From: Myxococcota bacterium
GTDB taxonomy: Bacteria; Myxococcota_A; UBA9160; UBA6930
Assembly: GCA_028277885.1 (NCBI GenBank)
Contig: JANQFK010000034.1
Location: 62,001 to 126,000 of the forward strand
DNA length: 64,000 bases
Reading direction: 5' to 3'
Shown in pieces: positions 12,064 through 19,356 of this stretch; the first letter of the stretch is position 1; the number at the start of each line of letters is the position of its first letter. The position numbers and the translations under genes are program-made. The notes under the pieces are model-generated. The model made no database searches and was not told the origin of the DNA. It saw only the letters and a program-made list of their open reading frames with translations.

Positions 12064-12666
12064 ATGGCGACTCCGCCCCAGCTCAACGTCCTGGTCGTGG
12101 ACCCCGATCCCGGCGCCCGCGGCCAGCTTTCCGCACTGCTCGAGCGCGAAGGCTTCACCGCCACCCCGCTCGAGGACCCGCACCGGGCCACCAGCGAGGT
12201 GCGCCAGGGCCGCTACCAGATGGTCTTCCTGGGCCTCGGCGAGCGCCAGGCCGACGTCGAGGTGCTGCGCGAGATCCGCGCCATCGACGACGACCTGTGC
12301 GTGATCTGCCTGACCGATGCGCCCAGCGTGGAGAGCGCGGTGGAGACCATGAAGCACCGCGCCTTCGACTACCTCCAGAAGCCCGTCACCGAGGAGGTGC
12401 TGCTGCCGCGGGTGCACGCCGCCATCAAGAAGCACGGCCTGCTGGTGAACGTCGAGGAGCGCCTCAACGCGCGGATCGGCCAGCGCGTTCGCGCGCGACG
12501 CCACGAGCTGGGCCTCACGCTCAAGCAGCTCGCCAACCGCACCGCGCTCTCGGTGAGCCTGATCTCCCAGATCGAGCTCGGCCGCAGCGCGGCCTCGGTA
12601 CTGACGCTCTACAAGCTCGCCACGGCCCTCGACGTGCCCATGGCCTTCTTCTTCCAGAGCGTCTGA
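12064..12666 (+). CDS. Regulator: receiver-like domain plus XRE helix-turn-helix
   Basis: 200 residues. Residues ~8-120 form a CheY-like receiver (VLVVDPDPGAR, ICLTDAPS, conserved lysine in YLQKPV). The position of the phosphorylatable aspartate reads MVFLGLGER, so the acceptor is replaced by glycine. Residues ~140-200 form an XRE/Cro HTH (IGQRVRARRHELGLTLKQLA, SLISQIELGRS). A receiver joined to an XRE domain is uncommon. Here the receiver is probably phosphorylation-independent. It precedes, on the same strand, an aldolase and a sugar kinase-isomerase gene that it may control. A good Shine-Dalgarno sequence (GGGAGAA) is present. Confidence 0.88.
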   Translation: MATPPQLNVLVVDPDPGARGQLSALLEREGFTATPLEDPHRATSEVRQGRYQMVFLGLGERQADVEVLREIRAIDDDLCVICLTDAPSVESAVETMKHRAFDYLQKPVTEEVLLPRVHAAIKKHGLLVNVEERLNARIGQRVRARRHELGLTLKQLANRTALSVSLISQIELGRSAASVLTLYKLATALDVPMAFFFQSV

Positions 12667-12687
12667 GGATGCGGCACACTCGGCGCC

Positions 12688-13788
12688 GTGCGAAGCGTCG
12701 AGGAGGCCCATCCGCGCCCGGGGCTCTCGGTCCCGGTCGTCACCGTGGTCGACGGCTCCGGCCGCGTGCTGGAGGAGCAGCAGCGCGCCGTGGTGCGCCA
12801 CGTGGTCCAGGAGGGCTATGGGGCCGACGTGATCTTCGCCGCCGGGACCACGGGCGAGTGGAACCGCATCCCGGCCGAGCAGTCCCGGGCCGCGATCCGG
12901 GTCTGCGTCGAGGAGGTGGCCAAGCGCAACGCGGCCCTCGGCGGCGCCACGGCGGTGGAGGCCTGGGCGGGCATCACCGCGCTCTCGCCCCGGGAGACCC
13001 TGGAGAACCTCGACTTCGCGGTGGCGTGCGGCGCCGACGCCGCCGTGCTGGCGCCGCTCTCGGTGCCCGGGCTCGACGACCCGGTGCGCTTCGTGGCCCG
13101 GGACGTCGCGGACCTGCTCGACGCGCGGCCCCGGCGCATCCCGGTCTTCCTGTACGACAACGCCGACATCGCGGTGGACCCGAAGGTCCCCCACATCCGC
13201 ACCCGGGACGTGAAGGCGCTCTCGCGCCTCGACTTCGTGCGCGGCATCAAGGTCTCGGCGCCGCGCCGGGTGCTGGGCCACTACACCAAGGCCGCGGCCC
13301 ACTTCCGCGACCGCGGCGAGTTCGGCATCTACGTCGGCGACGCCATGCAGATCTTCGAGCTGTTCCGGCCGAGGACGGGCCTGGGCGGCACGATCTCGGA
13401 GCGCTGGCAGCGCTGGCGGCTCTCGGGCGGCCTCCCGGTGGGCGTCGTGGCCGGCCCCGCCAACGCGCTGCCGCGGGAGTGGGCGCGAGCCTGGCAGGTG
13501 TGCCGCGCCGGCGACGCGGAGCGCATGGACGCGGTGCGCGAGGTGCTGGAGCGCTACCGCGCCGCCACCCGCGCAAGCGGCGGCAAGCGCAGCGTGGCCT
13601 GCCTGAAGCGCGCGCTGCGCTGCCTCGGCGTGGTGGAGAGCGACGCCGTGGCCGAGGGCACGCCGGCCCTCACCGCCGAGGAGGCGGCGCGCTTCGACGC
13701 CGCCTTCGCCGAGGTGCGGGCCCTCGCGGGCGAGCGGCTGCTTCCGGTCTGGGTGACCCGCGACGCCGCCGGCGGAGCCGCACCGTGA
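12688..13788 (+). CDS. DapA/NanA-superfamily aldolase
   Basis: 366 residues, longer than DapA (about 290). The TIM-barrel Schiff-base aldolase motifs are FAAGTTGEWNRIP (family GTTGE), a tyrosine strand VFLYDNADI in place of YNxP, and the probable Schiff-base lysine in GIKVSAP. The usual DapA substrate-binding residues are not all present, and true dapA lies at 36 kb, so this is probably a 2-keto-3-deoxy sugar acid aldolase or similar lyase. Start GTG at 12688. The stop overlaps the kinase-isomerase gene as GTGA. Substrate unknown. Confidence 0.8.
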   Translation: MRSVEEAHPRPGLSVPVVTVVDGSGRVLEEQQRAVVRHVVQEGYGADVIFAAGTTGEWNRIPAEQSRAAIRVCVEEVAKRNAALGGATAVEAWAGITALSPRETLENLDFAVACGADAAVLAPLSVPGLDDPVRFVARDVADLLDARPRRIPVFLYDNADIAVDPKVPHIRTRDVKALSRLDFVRGIKVSAPRRVLGHYTKAAAHFRDRGEFGIYVGDAMQIFELFRPRTGLGGTISERWQRWRLSGGLPVGVVAGPANALPREWARAWQVCRAGDAERMDAVREVLERYRAATRASGGKRSVACLKRALRCLGVVESDAVAEGTPALTAEEAARFDAAFAEVRALAGERLLPVWVTRDAAGGAAP

Positions 13789-15434
13789 GCAGCGCGCGTT
13801 CCCTCGAGGTCGTGGGGATCGGCAGCATGGTGGTGGACCGGCTGCACCGCGTGGCTCGCATCCCCGGCCCCGACGCCAAGGCGCTGCTGCGGGCGGACCC
13901 GTCCGTGGGCGCCTCCGGGCCCGGCGCCACGGTGCACGAGTTCGTGGGGGGCGTGCTGCTCAACCAGCTGGGCTGGGCGGCGGCGCTGGGGCTCGGCACG
14001 GGAATCTTCGGCCGCCAGGCCGACGACGCCCACGGCCGCTTCCTGCGCGCCGCCATGGACCGGCTGGGGATCGTGCGGCACCTGGTGCTCGACGGGTCCG
14101 CGAGCTCCCACGCCGAGCTGTTCGTCGACGACGCCGGCGGGCGCGCCATCTACATGGCGCCGGGCGCCACCGCGGAGACCACCGCGGCCCAGGTGCGCGC
14201 CGAGCACGCCGACTTCATCCGCGGGGCGCGCCGCGTCAGCACCGAGGTCTCCCAGCTGCCCCTGGCCGCGGTGCTCGAGGTGCTGAAGATCGCCCGCGAG
14301 GCGGGCATCCCCTCGGTGGTGGACCTCGACGTGCCGCCCGAGGACGCGGTGCCGGCCCTCGGCGACGCGGCCAGCCTGGTGGCGGTGCTGCGCGGCGCCG
14401 ACCTGCTGAAGCCCTCGAAGGTCGCGGCGCGCGCGCTGCTGCCCGAGGTGACCGGCGCCGACGCCGAGGACCCCCTGGTGATCGCGGTGCGGCTGCGCGA
14501 GCGCTACGGCAACGAGGCCGTGGTGGTGACCGACGGCGCCGCGGGCTGCGCGGTCGCGACCGAGGGGGCGGAGCTGCGCGTGCCGGCGCCGCCCGCCAAG
14601 CAGGTCGTGGACACCACCGGGGCGGGCGACGCCTTCCTCGGCGGGCTGCTGGTGGGGCTGCATCGCGGCCTCGACTGGCCCGACGCGGCGTACCTGGGCT
14701 GCGCGTGCGGGGCGGCCTGCGTGGAGAAGCTCGGCGCCTTCCCCGACGACCCGGCGGCGGCGCGCGCGCGCGTGCGCGAGCTCTACGACGGGCCCGCCAT
14801 CGAGTGGTCCGAGGCCACGGCGCGGCGCGACCCCGGCGCCTCGGCGCTCGAGGCGTTCGGGGTGATCGTCGAGGAGGTGGAGCAGCTGAGGCGCCGCAGC
14901 GATCCGGCCACCTACGCCCGCGCGCTCGAGCTGCTGCGCGAGGTGCGGGTGCAGGGTGGGCGCATCCACGTGACGGGCATCGGCAAGTGCGAGCACGTGG
15001 CGCGCTACGCGGCGGCGCTGATCGCGTCCACCGGCACGCCGGCCACCTTCCTCCACGGCACCGAGGCGGTGCACGGCAGCGCGGGGCAGGTGGTGCGGGG
15101 CGATGCGCTCCTCGCGATCAGCAACAGCGGCGAGACCGCCGAGCTGCGCGCCGCCGTGGAGGCCGTGGGGGCCCTCGGCGCGCGCCTCGTGGCGGTGACG
15201 GGGGAGCCCGAGTCCTGGCTGGCGCGCCGCGCCGAGGTGGTGATCGACGCCGGCGTGGCCCGCGAGGGCGGGCCCCTCGGCTTCGCGCCGCGCGCCAGCG
15301 TGGCGGCCGAGCTGGTCGCACTGGCGGCGCTCTCCGCCGCCCTCGAGGAGGACCGCGGCCTCACCCGCGGCGACTACGCGGCTCGCCACCCCGGCGGCGC
15401 ACTGGGCGAGCGGTCCCGGGGCGGCGAGGGCTGA
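13785..15434 (+). CDS. PfkB-family sugar kinase fused to a SIS-domain sugar-phosphate isomerase
   Basis: 549 residues in one frame. Residues ~1-335 are a ribokinase/PfkB kinase with the catalytic signature VVDTTGAGDAFLGGLLVG and a VGGVLLNQLGW glycine motif. Residues ~350-549 are a SIS domain of the KdsD/GutQ type: GIGKCEHVARYAA, HGTEAVHGSAG (compare HPaEAxHGDLG), ISNSGETAELR, and the terminal ARHPGGALGER that carries the family histidine. KdsD-type enzymes interconvert ribulose-5-P and arabinose-5-P. The fusion could phosphorylate and isomerise one sugar in sequence. It is coupled by GTGA to the aldolase gene, and a terminator follows. Confidence 0.88.
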   Translation: MSSARSLEVVGIGSMVVDRLHRVARIPGPDAKALLRADPSVGASGPGATVHEFVGGVLLNQLGWAAALGLGTGIFGRQADDAHGRFLRAAMDRLGIVRHLVLDGSASSHAELFVDDAGGRAIYMAPGATAETTAAQVRAEHADFIRGARRVSTEVSQLPLAAVLEVLKIAREAGIPSVVDLDVPPEDAVPALGDAASLVAVLRGADLLKPSKVAARALLPEVTGADAEDPLVIAVRLRERYGNEAVVVTDGAAGCAVATEGAELRVPAPPAKQVVDTTGAGDAFLGGLLVGLHRGLDWPDAAYLGCACGAACVEKLGAFPDDPAAARARVRELYDGPAIEWSEATARRDPGASALEAFGVIVEEVEQLRRRSDPATYARALELLREVRVQGGRIHVTGIGKCEHVARYAAALIASTGTPATFLHGTEAVHGSAGQVVRGDALLAISNSGETAELRAAVEAVGALGARLVAVTGEPESWLARRAEVVIDAGVAREGGPLGFAPRASVAAELVALAALSAALEEDRGLTRGDYAARHPGGALGERSRGGEG

Positions 15435-15459
15435 GGACGCCATGGCTGCGGACGCGGAA

Positions 15460-15487
15460 GGGGCGCTCCCCCGAAGAGGAGCGCCCC
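15460..15487 (+). terminator. Hairpin terminator of the aldolase/kinase-isomerase operon
   Basis: Perfect 10-bp stem GGGGCGCTCC / GGAGCGCCCC with an 8-nt loop, 25 nt after the stop codon. No long U-tract follows. Confidence 0.55.
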
Positions 15488-15527
15488 GCGCCGGCGGGCG
15501 AGGCCGACGGGCCCGCGCCCCTGGCTG

Positions 15528-15550
15528 AGCGAGCCCATCGGGCTCGCTTT
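15528..15550 (+). terminator. Second hairpin with short T-run
   Basis: Stem AGCGAGCCC / GGGCTCGCT with loop ATC, followed by TT. With the hairpin at 15460 it probably completes termination of the rightward operon. Confidence 0.5.
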
Positions 15551-15593
15551 GCGCCGGAAGCCGACCCGTCCTGGGTCAGCCGACGACGCGAGA

Positions 15594-15612
15594 GATTCCG
15601 CGAAGCGGAATC
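15594..15612 (-). terminator. Hairpin after the LamG protein gene
   Basis: GATTCCGC and its complement around a 3-nt loop, 5 nt beyond the leftward stop at 15617. On the minus strand the loop is flanked to give a TTCG-like turn. Confidence 0.5.
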
Positions 15613-15616
15613 GCAG

Positions 15617-18463
15617 CTAGCCGCGCCGCGCGCGCAGGCGGCGGCTCGCCCAGGCCCAGAGCGGCACGAGGAAGGCCGCCTCGAAGCCCAGGCCGCAGCC
15701 GATCGTGGTGGGCCACTCGAGCTGCTCGACGGGGTAGCCGGCCAGGGCCTCGGCCTCGACGGCGCGCGGCGACTCCCAGGCGCGCCCGGATCCCAGCAGA
15801 CCGTGGCCGCGGCCGTTCGAGACGTCGAACGCCACCCCGAGCCCGCCCTCGTCGAAGCGCCAGTACCCGACCAGCGAGGGCACGTCCGAGGGCACCACGC
15901 CGCGCCAGGACGACTCGATCTGGGAGGCGTCGCGCGCCGTGCGCCACACCCGCACCTCGTCGATCACGCCGTGGAAGCGCTCGTCGCTGCCGCCCAGCTC
16001 GTCCTGCTCGCGGCCTCCGATGCGCAGCTGCGCGGCTCCGGGATCGGCGTCGCCGAGGCTGCCGCTGGCCGGGCGTGCATCGACCAGCGCGCCGCCCAGG
16101 TAGACCCGGGCCTCCCCGGCGTCGGCGTCGTAGACCAGCGCGACGTGGCTCCACTGGTCCTGGGGCGCCACGGCGTCGGTGGTGACCACGCTCCAGCCGG
16201 GGCTCGCGTTGGCGAGGGCGTAGCGGATGCGCCCGTCGGCGGCGCGGCCCAGCGAGTACTCGCCCTCCTTGCTCACCACGGTCCCGCCGGCGGCGCCGCT
16301 GCCCGGCCCGTAGGGGCGGATCCACGCCTCGAGGGTGAGGGCGTCGTCCAGCACCAGGCCGGCCAGCGCCTCCGGGTCGTCGACGGCCACGTGGTCGTCG
16401 GCGCCGTCGAAGTAGAGGGCGACGCCCAGGCGCCGGCGCTGGTCGGCCACGCGCTGCGGGGCCGAGCCCGCCCCGAGCTCGTCGAGGGCGAGGTCGAAGC
16501 CGCCCGGCCCGTCGTCGCGCAGGGTGTTGCCCGAGCGCTCGTTGAAGCGCCACGCCGCCACCGGCGCGGCGCCGCCGATCTCCGAGAGGGCGAGCAGGCC
16601 CGCCCGAACGTCGCTCTCGTCGAGGGCGCGCTCCCAGACCCGCACCTCGTCGATGTGGCCGCGGAAGCGGAAGCTCGACGAGCGCTGGCGGTGCCCGATG
16701 CGGAACTCGTTCTCGCCCGGGTGGAAGTCGCCGATGCTCCCGGTCGCGGGCAGCTCGTAGGCGAGCGCGCCGTCCACGAAGATCCGCACCATCGAGTCGG
16801 CGTACACCAGGGCGACGTGGGTCCAGCGGAAGGGCTGGGGCACGATGCCGGTGAAGGTCGAGACCCAGCCCGGCTCGGCGTTGGCCAGCGCGAAGGTGAG
16901 CTCGCCGCCCAGCAGCAGCAGCTGGTACTCGCCCTCCTTGCTGAGGATGGCGGCGTCCTGGCCGGGCTCCTCGGGCAGGATCCAGGCCTCGAGGGTGAGG
17001 ACGTCGTCCATCTCCAGGGCCGCGAGGGCCCCGACGTCGCGCACCGCGAGCGCGTCGTTCGAGCCGTCGAAGCGCAGGGCGCCGAAGCCCGTCGCCTCCG
17101 GGGACGCGACGATGATCGGCGCCGGCGGCCCCGGCACGAGGGGCGGGGCGTCGACGGGGTCGAGGCTCGTGTCGCACAGGTAGACGCCGCCCGAGATGGG
17201 GATGATGTCGGGCCCGAAGCCGAGCGCGAAGGTGGCCGCGGTGCCGACGAACTCGTCGGGCGTGACGTCGTCGTCGGACTCCCGGGTGAAGATCTGGGAC
17301 GCCGAGAAGTTGAAGGTCTCTCCCGGCGTCTCGCTCTCGACGAAGCTCACCCAGGAGAAGCCGCCGACCGCCTCGAAGCTCGTGTAGAGGCCGAAGGAGA
17401 GGAAGCTCTCGATCGACGCGTCGAGGTTCACGCCGACGCAGTCCGTCGCGTAGCAGCCGTAGGCGTCGTCGGGCCCGTAGGCGACGCCGAGCTCGAAGCT
17501 GCCGCCGGCGCCGATGGCGCCCTCGACGCCGGCGCCGACCGTCGTCGTGATCCCGGTCAGGTTCGCGGCGAGCTGCTGCTCCGGGTCGAAGAAGGCGCGG
17601 CACAGGTCCTCGCTGATCTGCCCGCCGTTGTTGCCCGGGAAGCACTGGAGCGGCGACACGCAGTCCTCGGCGAGGCAGATCTCGCAGGAGGCGCCCTCCA
17701 CGCAGGGGTTGAAGGCCGAGCAGCCCTCGCCGGGCTTGCGGCGCTCCTTGCAGCGCTGGGGGATGCCGACCTGGCAGAAGAGCCCCTCGCCGCAGGGCGC
17801 CGTGACGTCGCAGGTCTCGCCGAGCCGGGCGGGCTCGTGGGAGCACTCGAGGGCGAGGGTGCACTGGAGCCCCGGTGCGCACTTCACCCAGGGCAGCGCG
17901 CAGGACTCCCCGGGACCCGCGGGCCCGATGCAGGTGAAGCTGAGCGGGTCGCAGGTGAGGCCGGCCGAGCACGGGAAGCCCGGGCCGCAGGGGCCGCCCG
18001 GGGTGCCGGGCACCTCGCATAGCGTGGTGGTGGGGTTCTGGGTCAGGCCGTCGTTGCAGCCGGCGTCGCAGATCGGCTCGGCCTCGACGGGGCACGGGAT
18101 CTCGCCCGGACCGCCGCAGTCCGCGCAGGTGGGCCGGCGGTCGTAGCAGCCGCCGTTCACGGTCACGTCGGGGACGTCTGCGATGGTGACGCAGCCCAGG
18201 AAGCCGCACTCCTGGATGGTCGGGCAGTCGATGGTGATCGGGAACGGCGAGCCCGAGTAGGAGTTGTGGCCCGCGTCGCAGGCCGGCCCGCTGGTGCAGA
18301 AGGGCTCGAGGTGGCCCCCGCAGTCCCGGTCGAAGCCGCCGTAGAAGGGTTGGTACTCGCAGAACTTCCGGCTGCGGGCCTCGGCGGGCCCGGCGACGGA
18401 GGCGAGCCCGAGAGCCAGGAGGCCCAGGCAGGCGAGGCGGACGCAGGCGGCGGCAGACGGCAT
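15617..18463 (-). CDS. Secreted Cys-rich protein with two LamG domains and a C-terminal sorting tail
   Basis: 948 residues. A signal peptide ends near GPAEA. Residues ~30-400 hold more than 30 cysteines in short EGF/Dickkopf-like knots (for example GGPCGPGFPCSAGLTC). Two LamG/concanavalin-like sandwiches follow (~470-650 and ~690-880), each with ALRFDGSND or ALYFDGADD starts, LTLEAWI, HVALVY, and HIDEVRVW or VIDEVRVW. The tail IGCGLGFEAAFLVPLWAWAS then Arg-rich RRLRARRG is a Cys/hydrophobic/basic anchor like MYXO-CTERM. It is likely displayed at the cell surface and binds glycans. GGAGGG precedes the ATG. The gene lies next to a two-component pair. Confidence 0.85.
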   Translation of the reverse strand: MPSAAACVRLACLGLLALGLASVAGPAEARSRKFCEYQPFYGGFDRDCGGHLEPFCTSGPACDAGHNSYSGSPFPITIDCPTIQECGFLGCVTIADVPDVTVNGGCYDRRPTCADCGGPGEIPCPVEAEPICDAGCNDGLTQNPTTTLCEVPGTPGGPCGPGFPCSAGLTCDPLSFTCIGPAGPGESCALPWVKCAPGLQCTLALECSHEPARLGETCDVTAPCGEGLFCQVGIPQRCKERRKPGEGCSAFNPCVEGASCEICLAEDCVSPLQCFPGNNGGQISEDLCRAFFDPEQQLAANLTGITTTVGAGVEGAIGAGGSFELGVAYGPDDAYGCYATDCVGVNLDASIESFLSFGLYTSFEAVGGFSWVSFVESETPGETFNFSASQIFTRESDDDVTPDEFVGTAATFALGFGPDIIPISGGVYLCDTSLDPVDAPPLVPGPPAPIIVASPEATGFGALRFDGSNDALAVRDVGALAALEMDDVLTLEAWILPEEPGQDAAILSKEGEYQLLLLGGELTFALANAEPGWVSTFTGIVPQPFRWTHVALVYADSMVRIFVDGALAYELPATGSIGDFHPGENEFRIGHRQRSSSFRFRGHIDEVRVWERALDESDVRAGLLALSEIGGAAPVAAWRFNERSGNTLRDDGPGGFDLALDELGAGSAPQRVADQRRRLGVALYFDGADDHVAVDDPEALAGLVLDDALTLEAWIRPYGPGSGAAGGTVVSKEGEYSLGRAADGRIRYALANASPGWSVVTTDAVAPQDQWSHVALVYDADAGEARVYLGGALVDARPASGSLGDADPGAAQLRIGGREQDELGGSDERFHGVIDEVRVWRTARDASQIESSWRGVVPSDVPSLVGYWRFDEGGLGVAFDVSNGRGHGLLGSGRAWESPRAVEAEALAGYPVEQLEWPTTIGCGLGFEAAFLVPLWAWASRRLRARRG

Positions 18464-18592
18464 CGGGATCCCTCCAGGTGCGCCTCCAGGAGTGGCAGGC
18501 GCCCTGGGGGGTTATGTCCCAGCCGGCGCGGCGCGGGAATGCGCCGACCGGCCCATGCCGTTCGGCACATGGTCCTCCGGGCCGCTTCGGGC

Positions 18593-19234
18593 TCAGATGC
18601 CCTCGGGCTCTTCGAGCTCGCGCAGCACGAAGGCGGCCTCGGTCCGGTTGGAGATCTCGAGGCGCTCGAGGATGGCGGCCACGTGGTTCTTGACGGTTCC
18701 CTCGGCGATCGAGAGCACCCCGGCGATCTCGCGGTTGGTGAGGCCCCGGGCCACCAGCGCGAGCACCTCGCGCTGGCGCTCGGTGAGCTGGTGGAAGCGC
18801 TCGCGGCGCAGTGCGCCGTCGGCGGCGGGGCCCGCGGGCGCGGCCAGGGCCGCCGGCGGGACGTAGATCCCGCCCGAGAGGATCAGCTTGAGGGCCTGGC
18901 GCAGCAGCTCGCCGGTGGAGGACTTGGGGACGAACCCGCAGGCGCCGGCGTCGAGGGCGCGGCGCACCACCGCGGGCTCCTCGTTGCCCGACACGATGGC
19001 GACGGGCACCTCGGGGAAGCGCTGGCGCAGCTCGCGCAGGGCGTCGAGGCCGGGCCGGCCCGGCAGCTCGAGGTCGAGCAGCACCAGGTCGAGGTCGCGG
19101 TGCTCGGGCACGAGCCCCAGCGCGTCGTCGGCGTTCGAGGCCTCGAGGAGCACCGCGTCGGCGTCGAGCTCCGCCACCACGTAGCGCAGGCCCTCGCGGA
19201 ACAGGGCGTGATCGTCGCAGAGCAGGAACTTCAG
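18593..19234 (-). CDS. NarL/LuxR-type response regulator
   Basis: 213 residues. The receiver domain has CDDHALFREGL, the phosphoacceptor in LVLLDLELPG and the lysine in VPKSS. The LuxR-type HTH reads LTERQREVLALVARGLTNRE followed by TVKNHVAAILERL. The protein must begin just before KFLLCDDH, where no ATG, GTG or TTG exists in frame. A CTG at 19232-19234 with GGAAGG 7 nt upstream is the best start. It is head-to-head with the hybrid histidine kinase (starts about 120 bp apart) and upstream of the secreted LamG gene on the same strand. Confidence 0.9.
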   Translation of the reverse strand: MKFLLCDDHALFREGLRYVVAELDADAVLLEASNADDALGLVPEHRDLDLVLLDLELPGRPGLDALRELRQRFPEVPVAIVSGNEEPAVVRRALDAGACGFVPKSSTGELLRQALKLILSGGIYVPPAALAAPAGPAADGALRRERFHQLTERQREVLALVARGLTNREIAGVLSIAEGTVKNHVAAILERLEISNRTEAAFVLRELEEPEGI

Positions 19235-19356
19235 CGCGGGCCCTTCCGGGGCGCGCGGCCGGCGGGGCCCCGCGTCCCATGAGCAGCCCTCGAAGGGTAC
19301 TCGAGAGCCGGCGGCGCGGCGGAGGTATGCTGGGACCGGGGGGAGAGGAGACCGAC

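Noticed and set aside
12688..13788. Annotation as a second dapA
   Set aside because: It is about 75 residues longer, and its active-site motifs (YDNAD, GIKVSAP) depart from DapA. A canonical dapA sits in the lysine operon at 36 kb.
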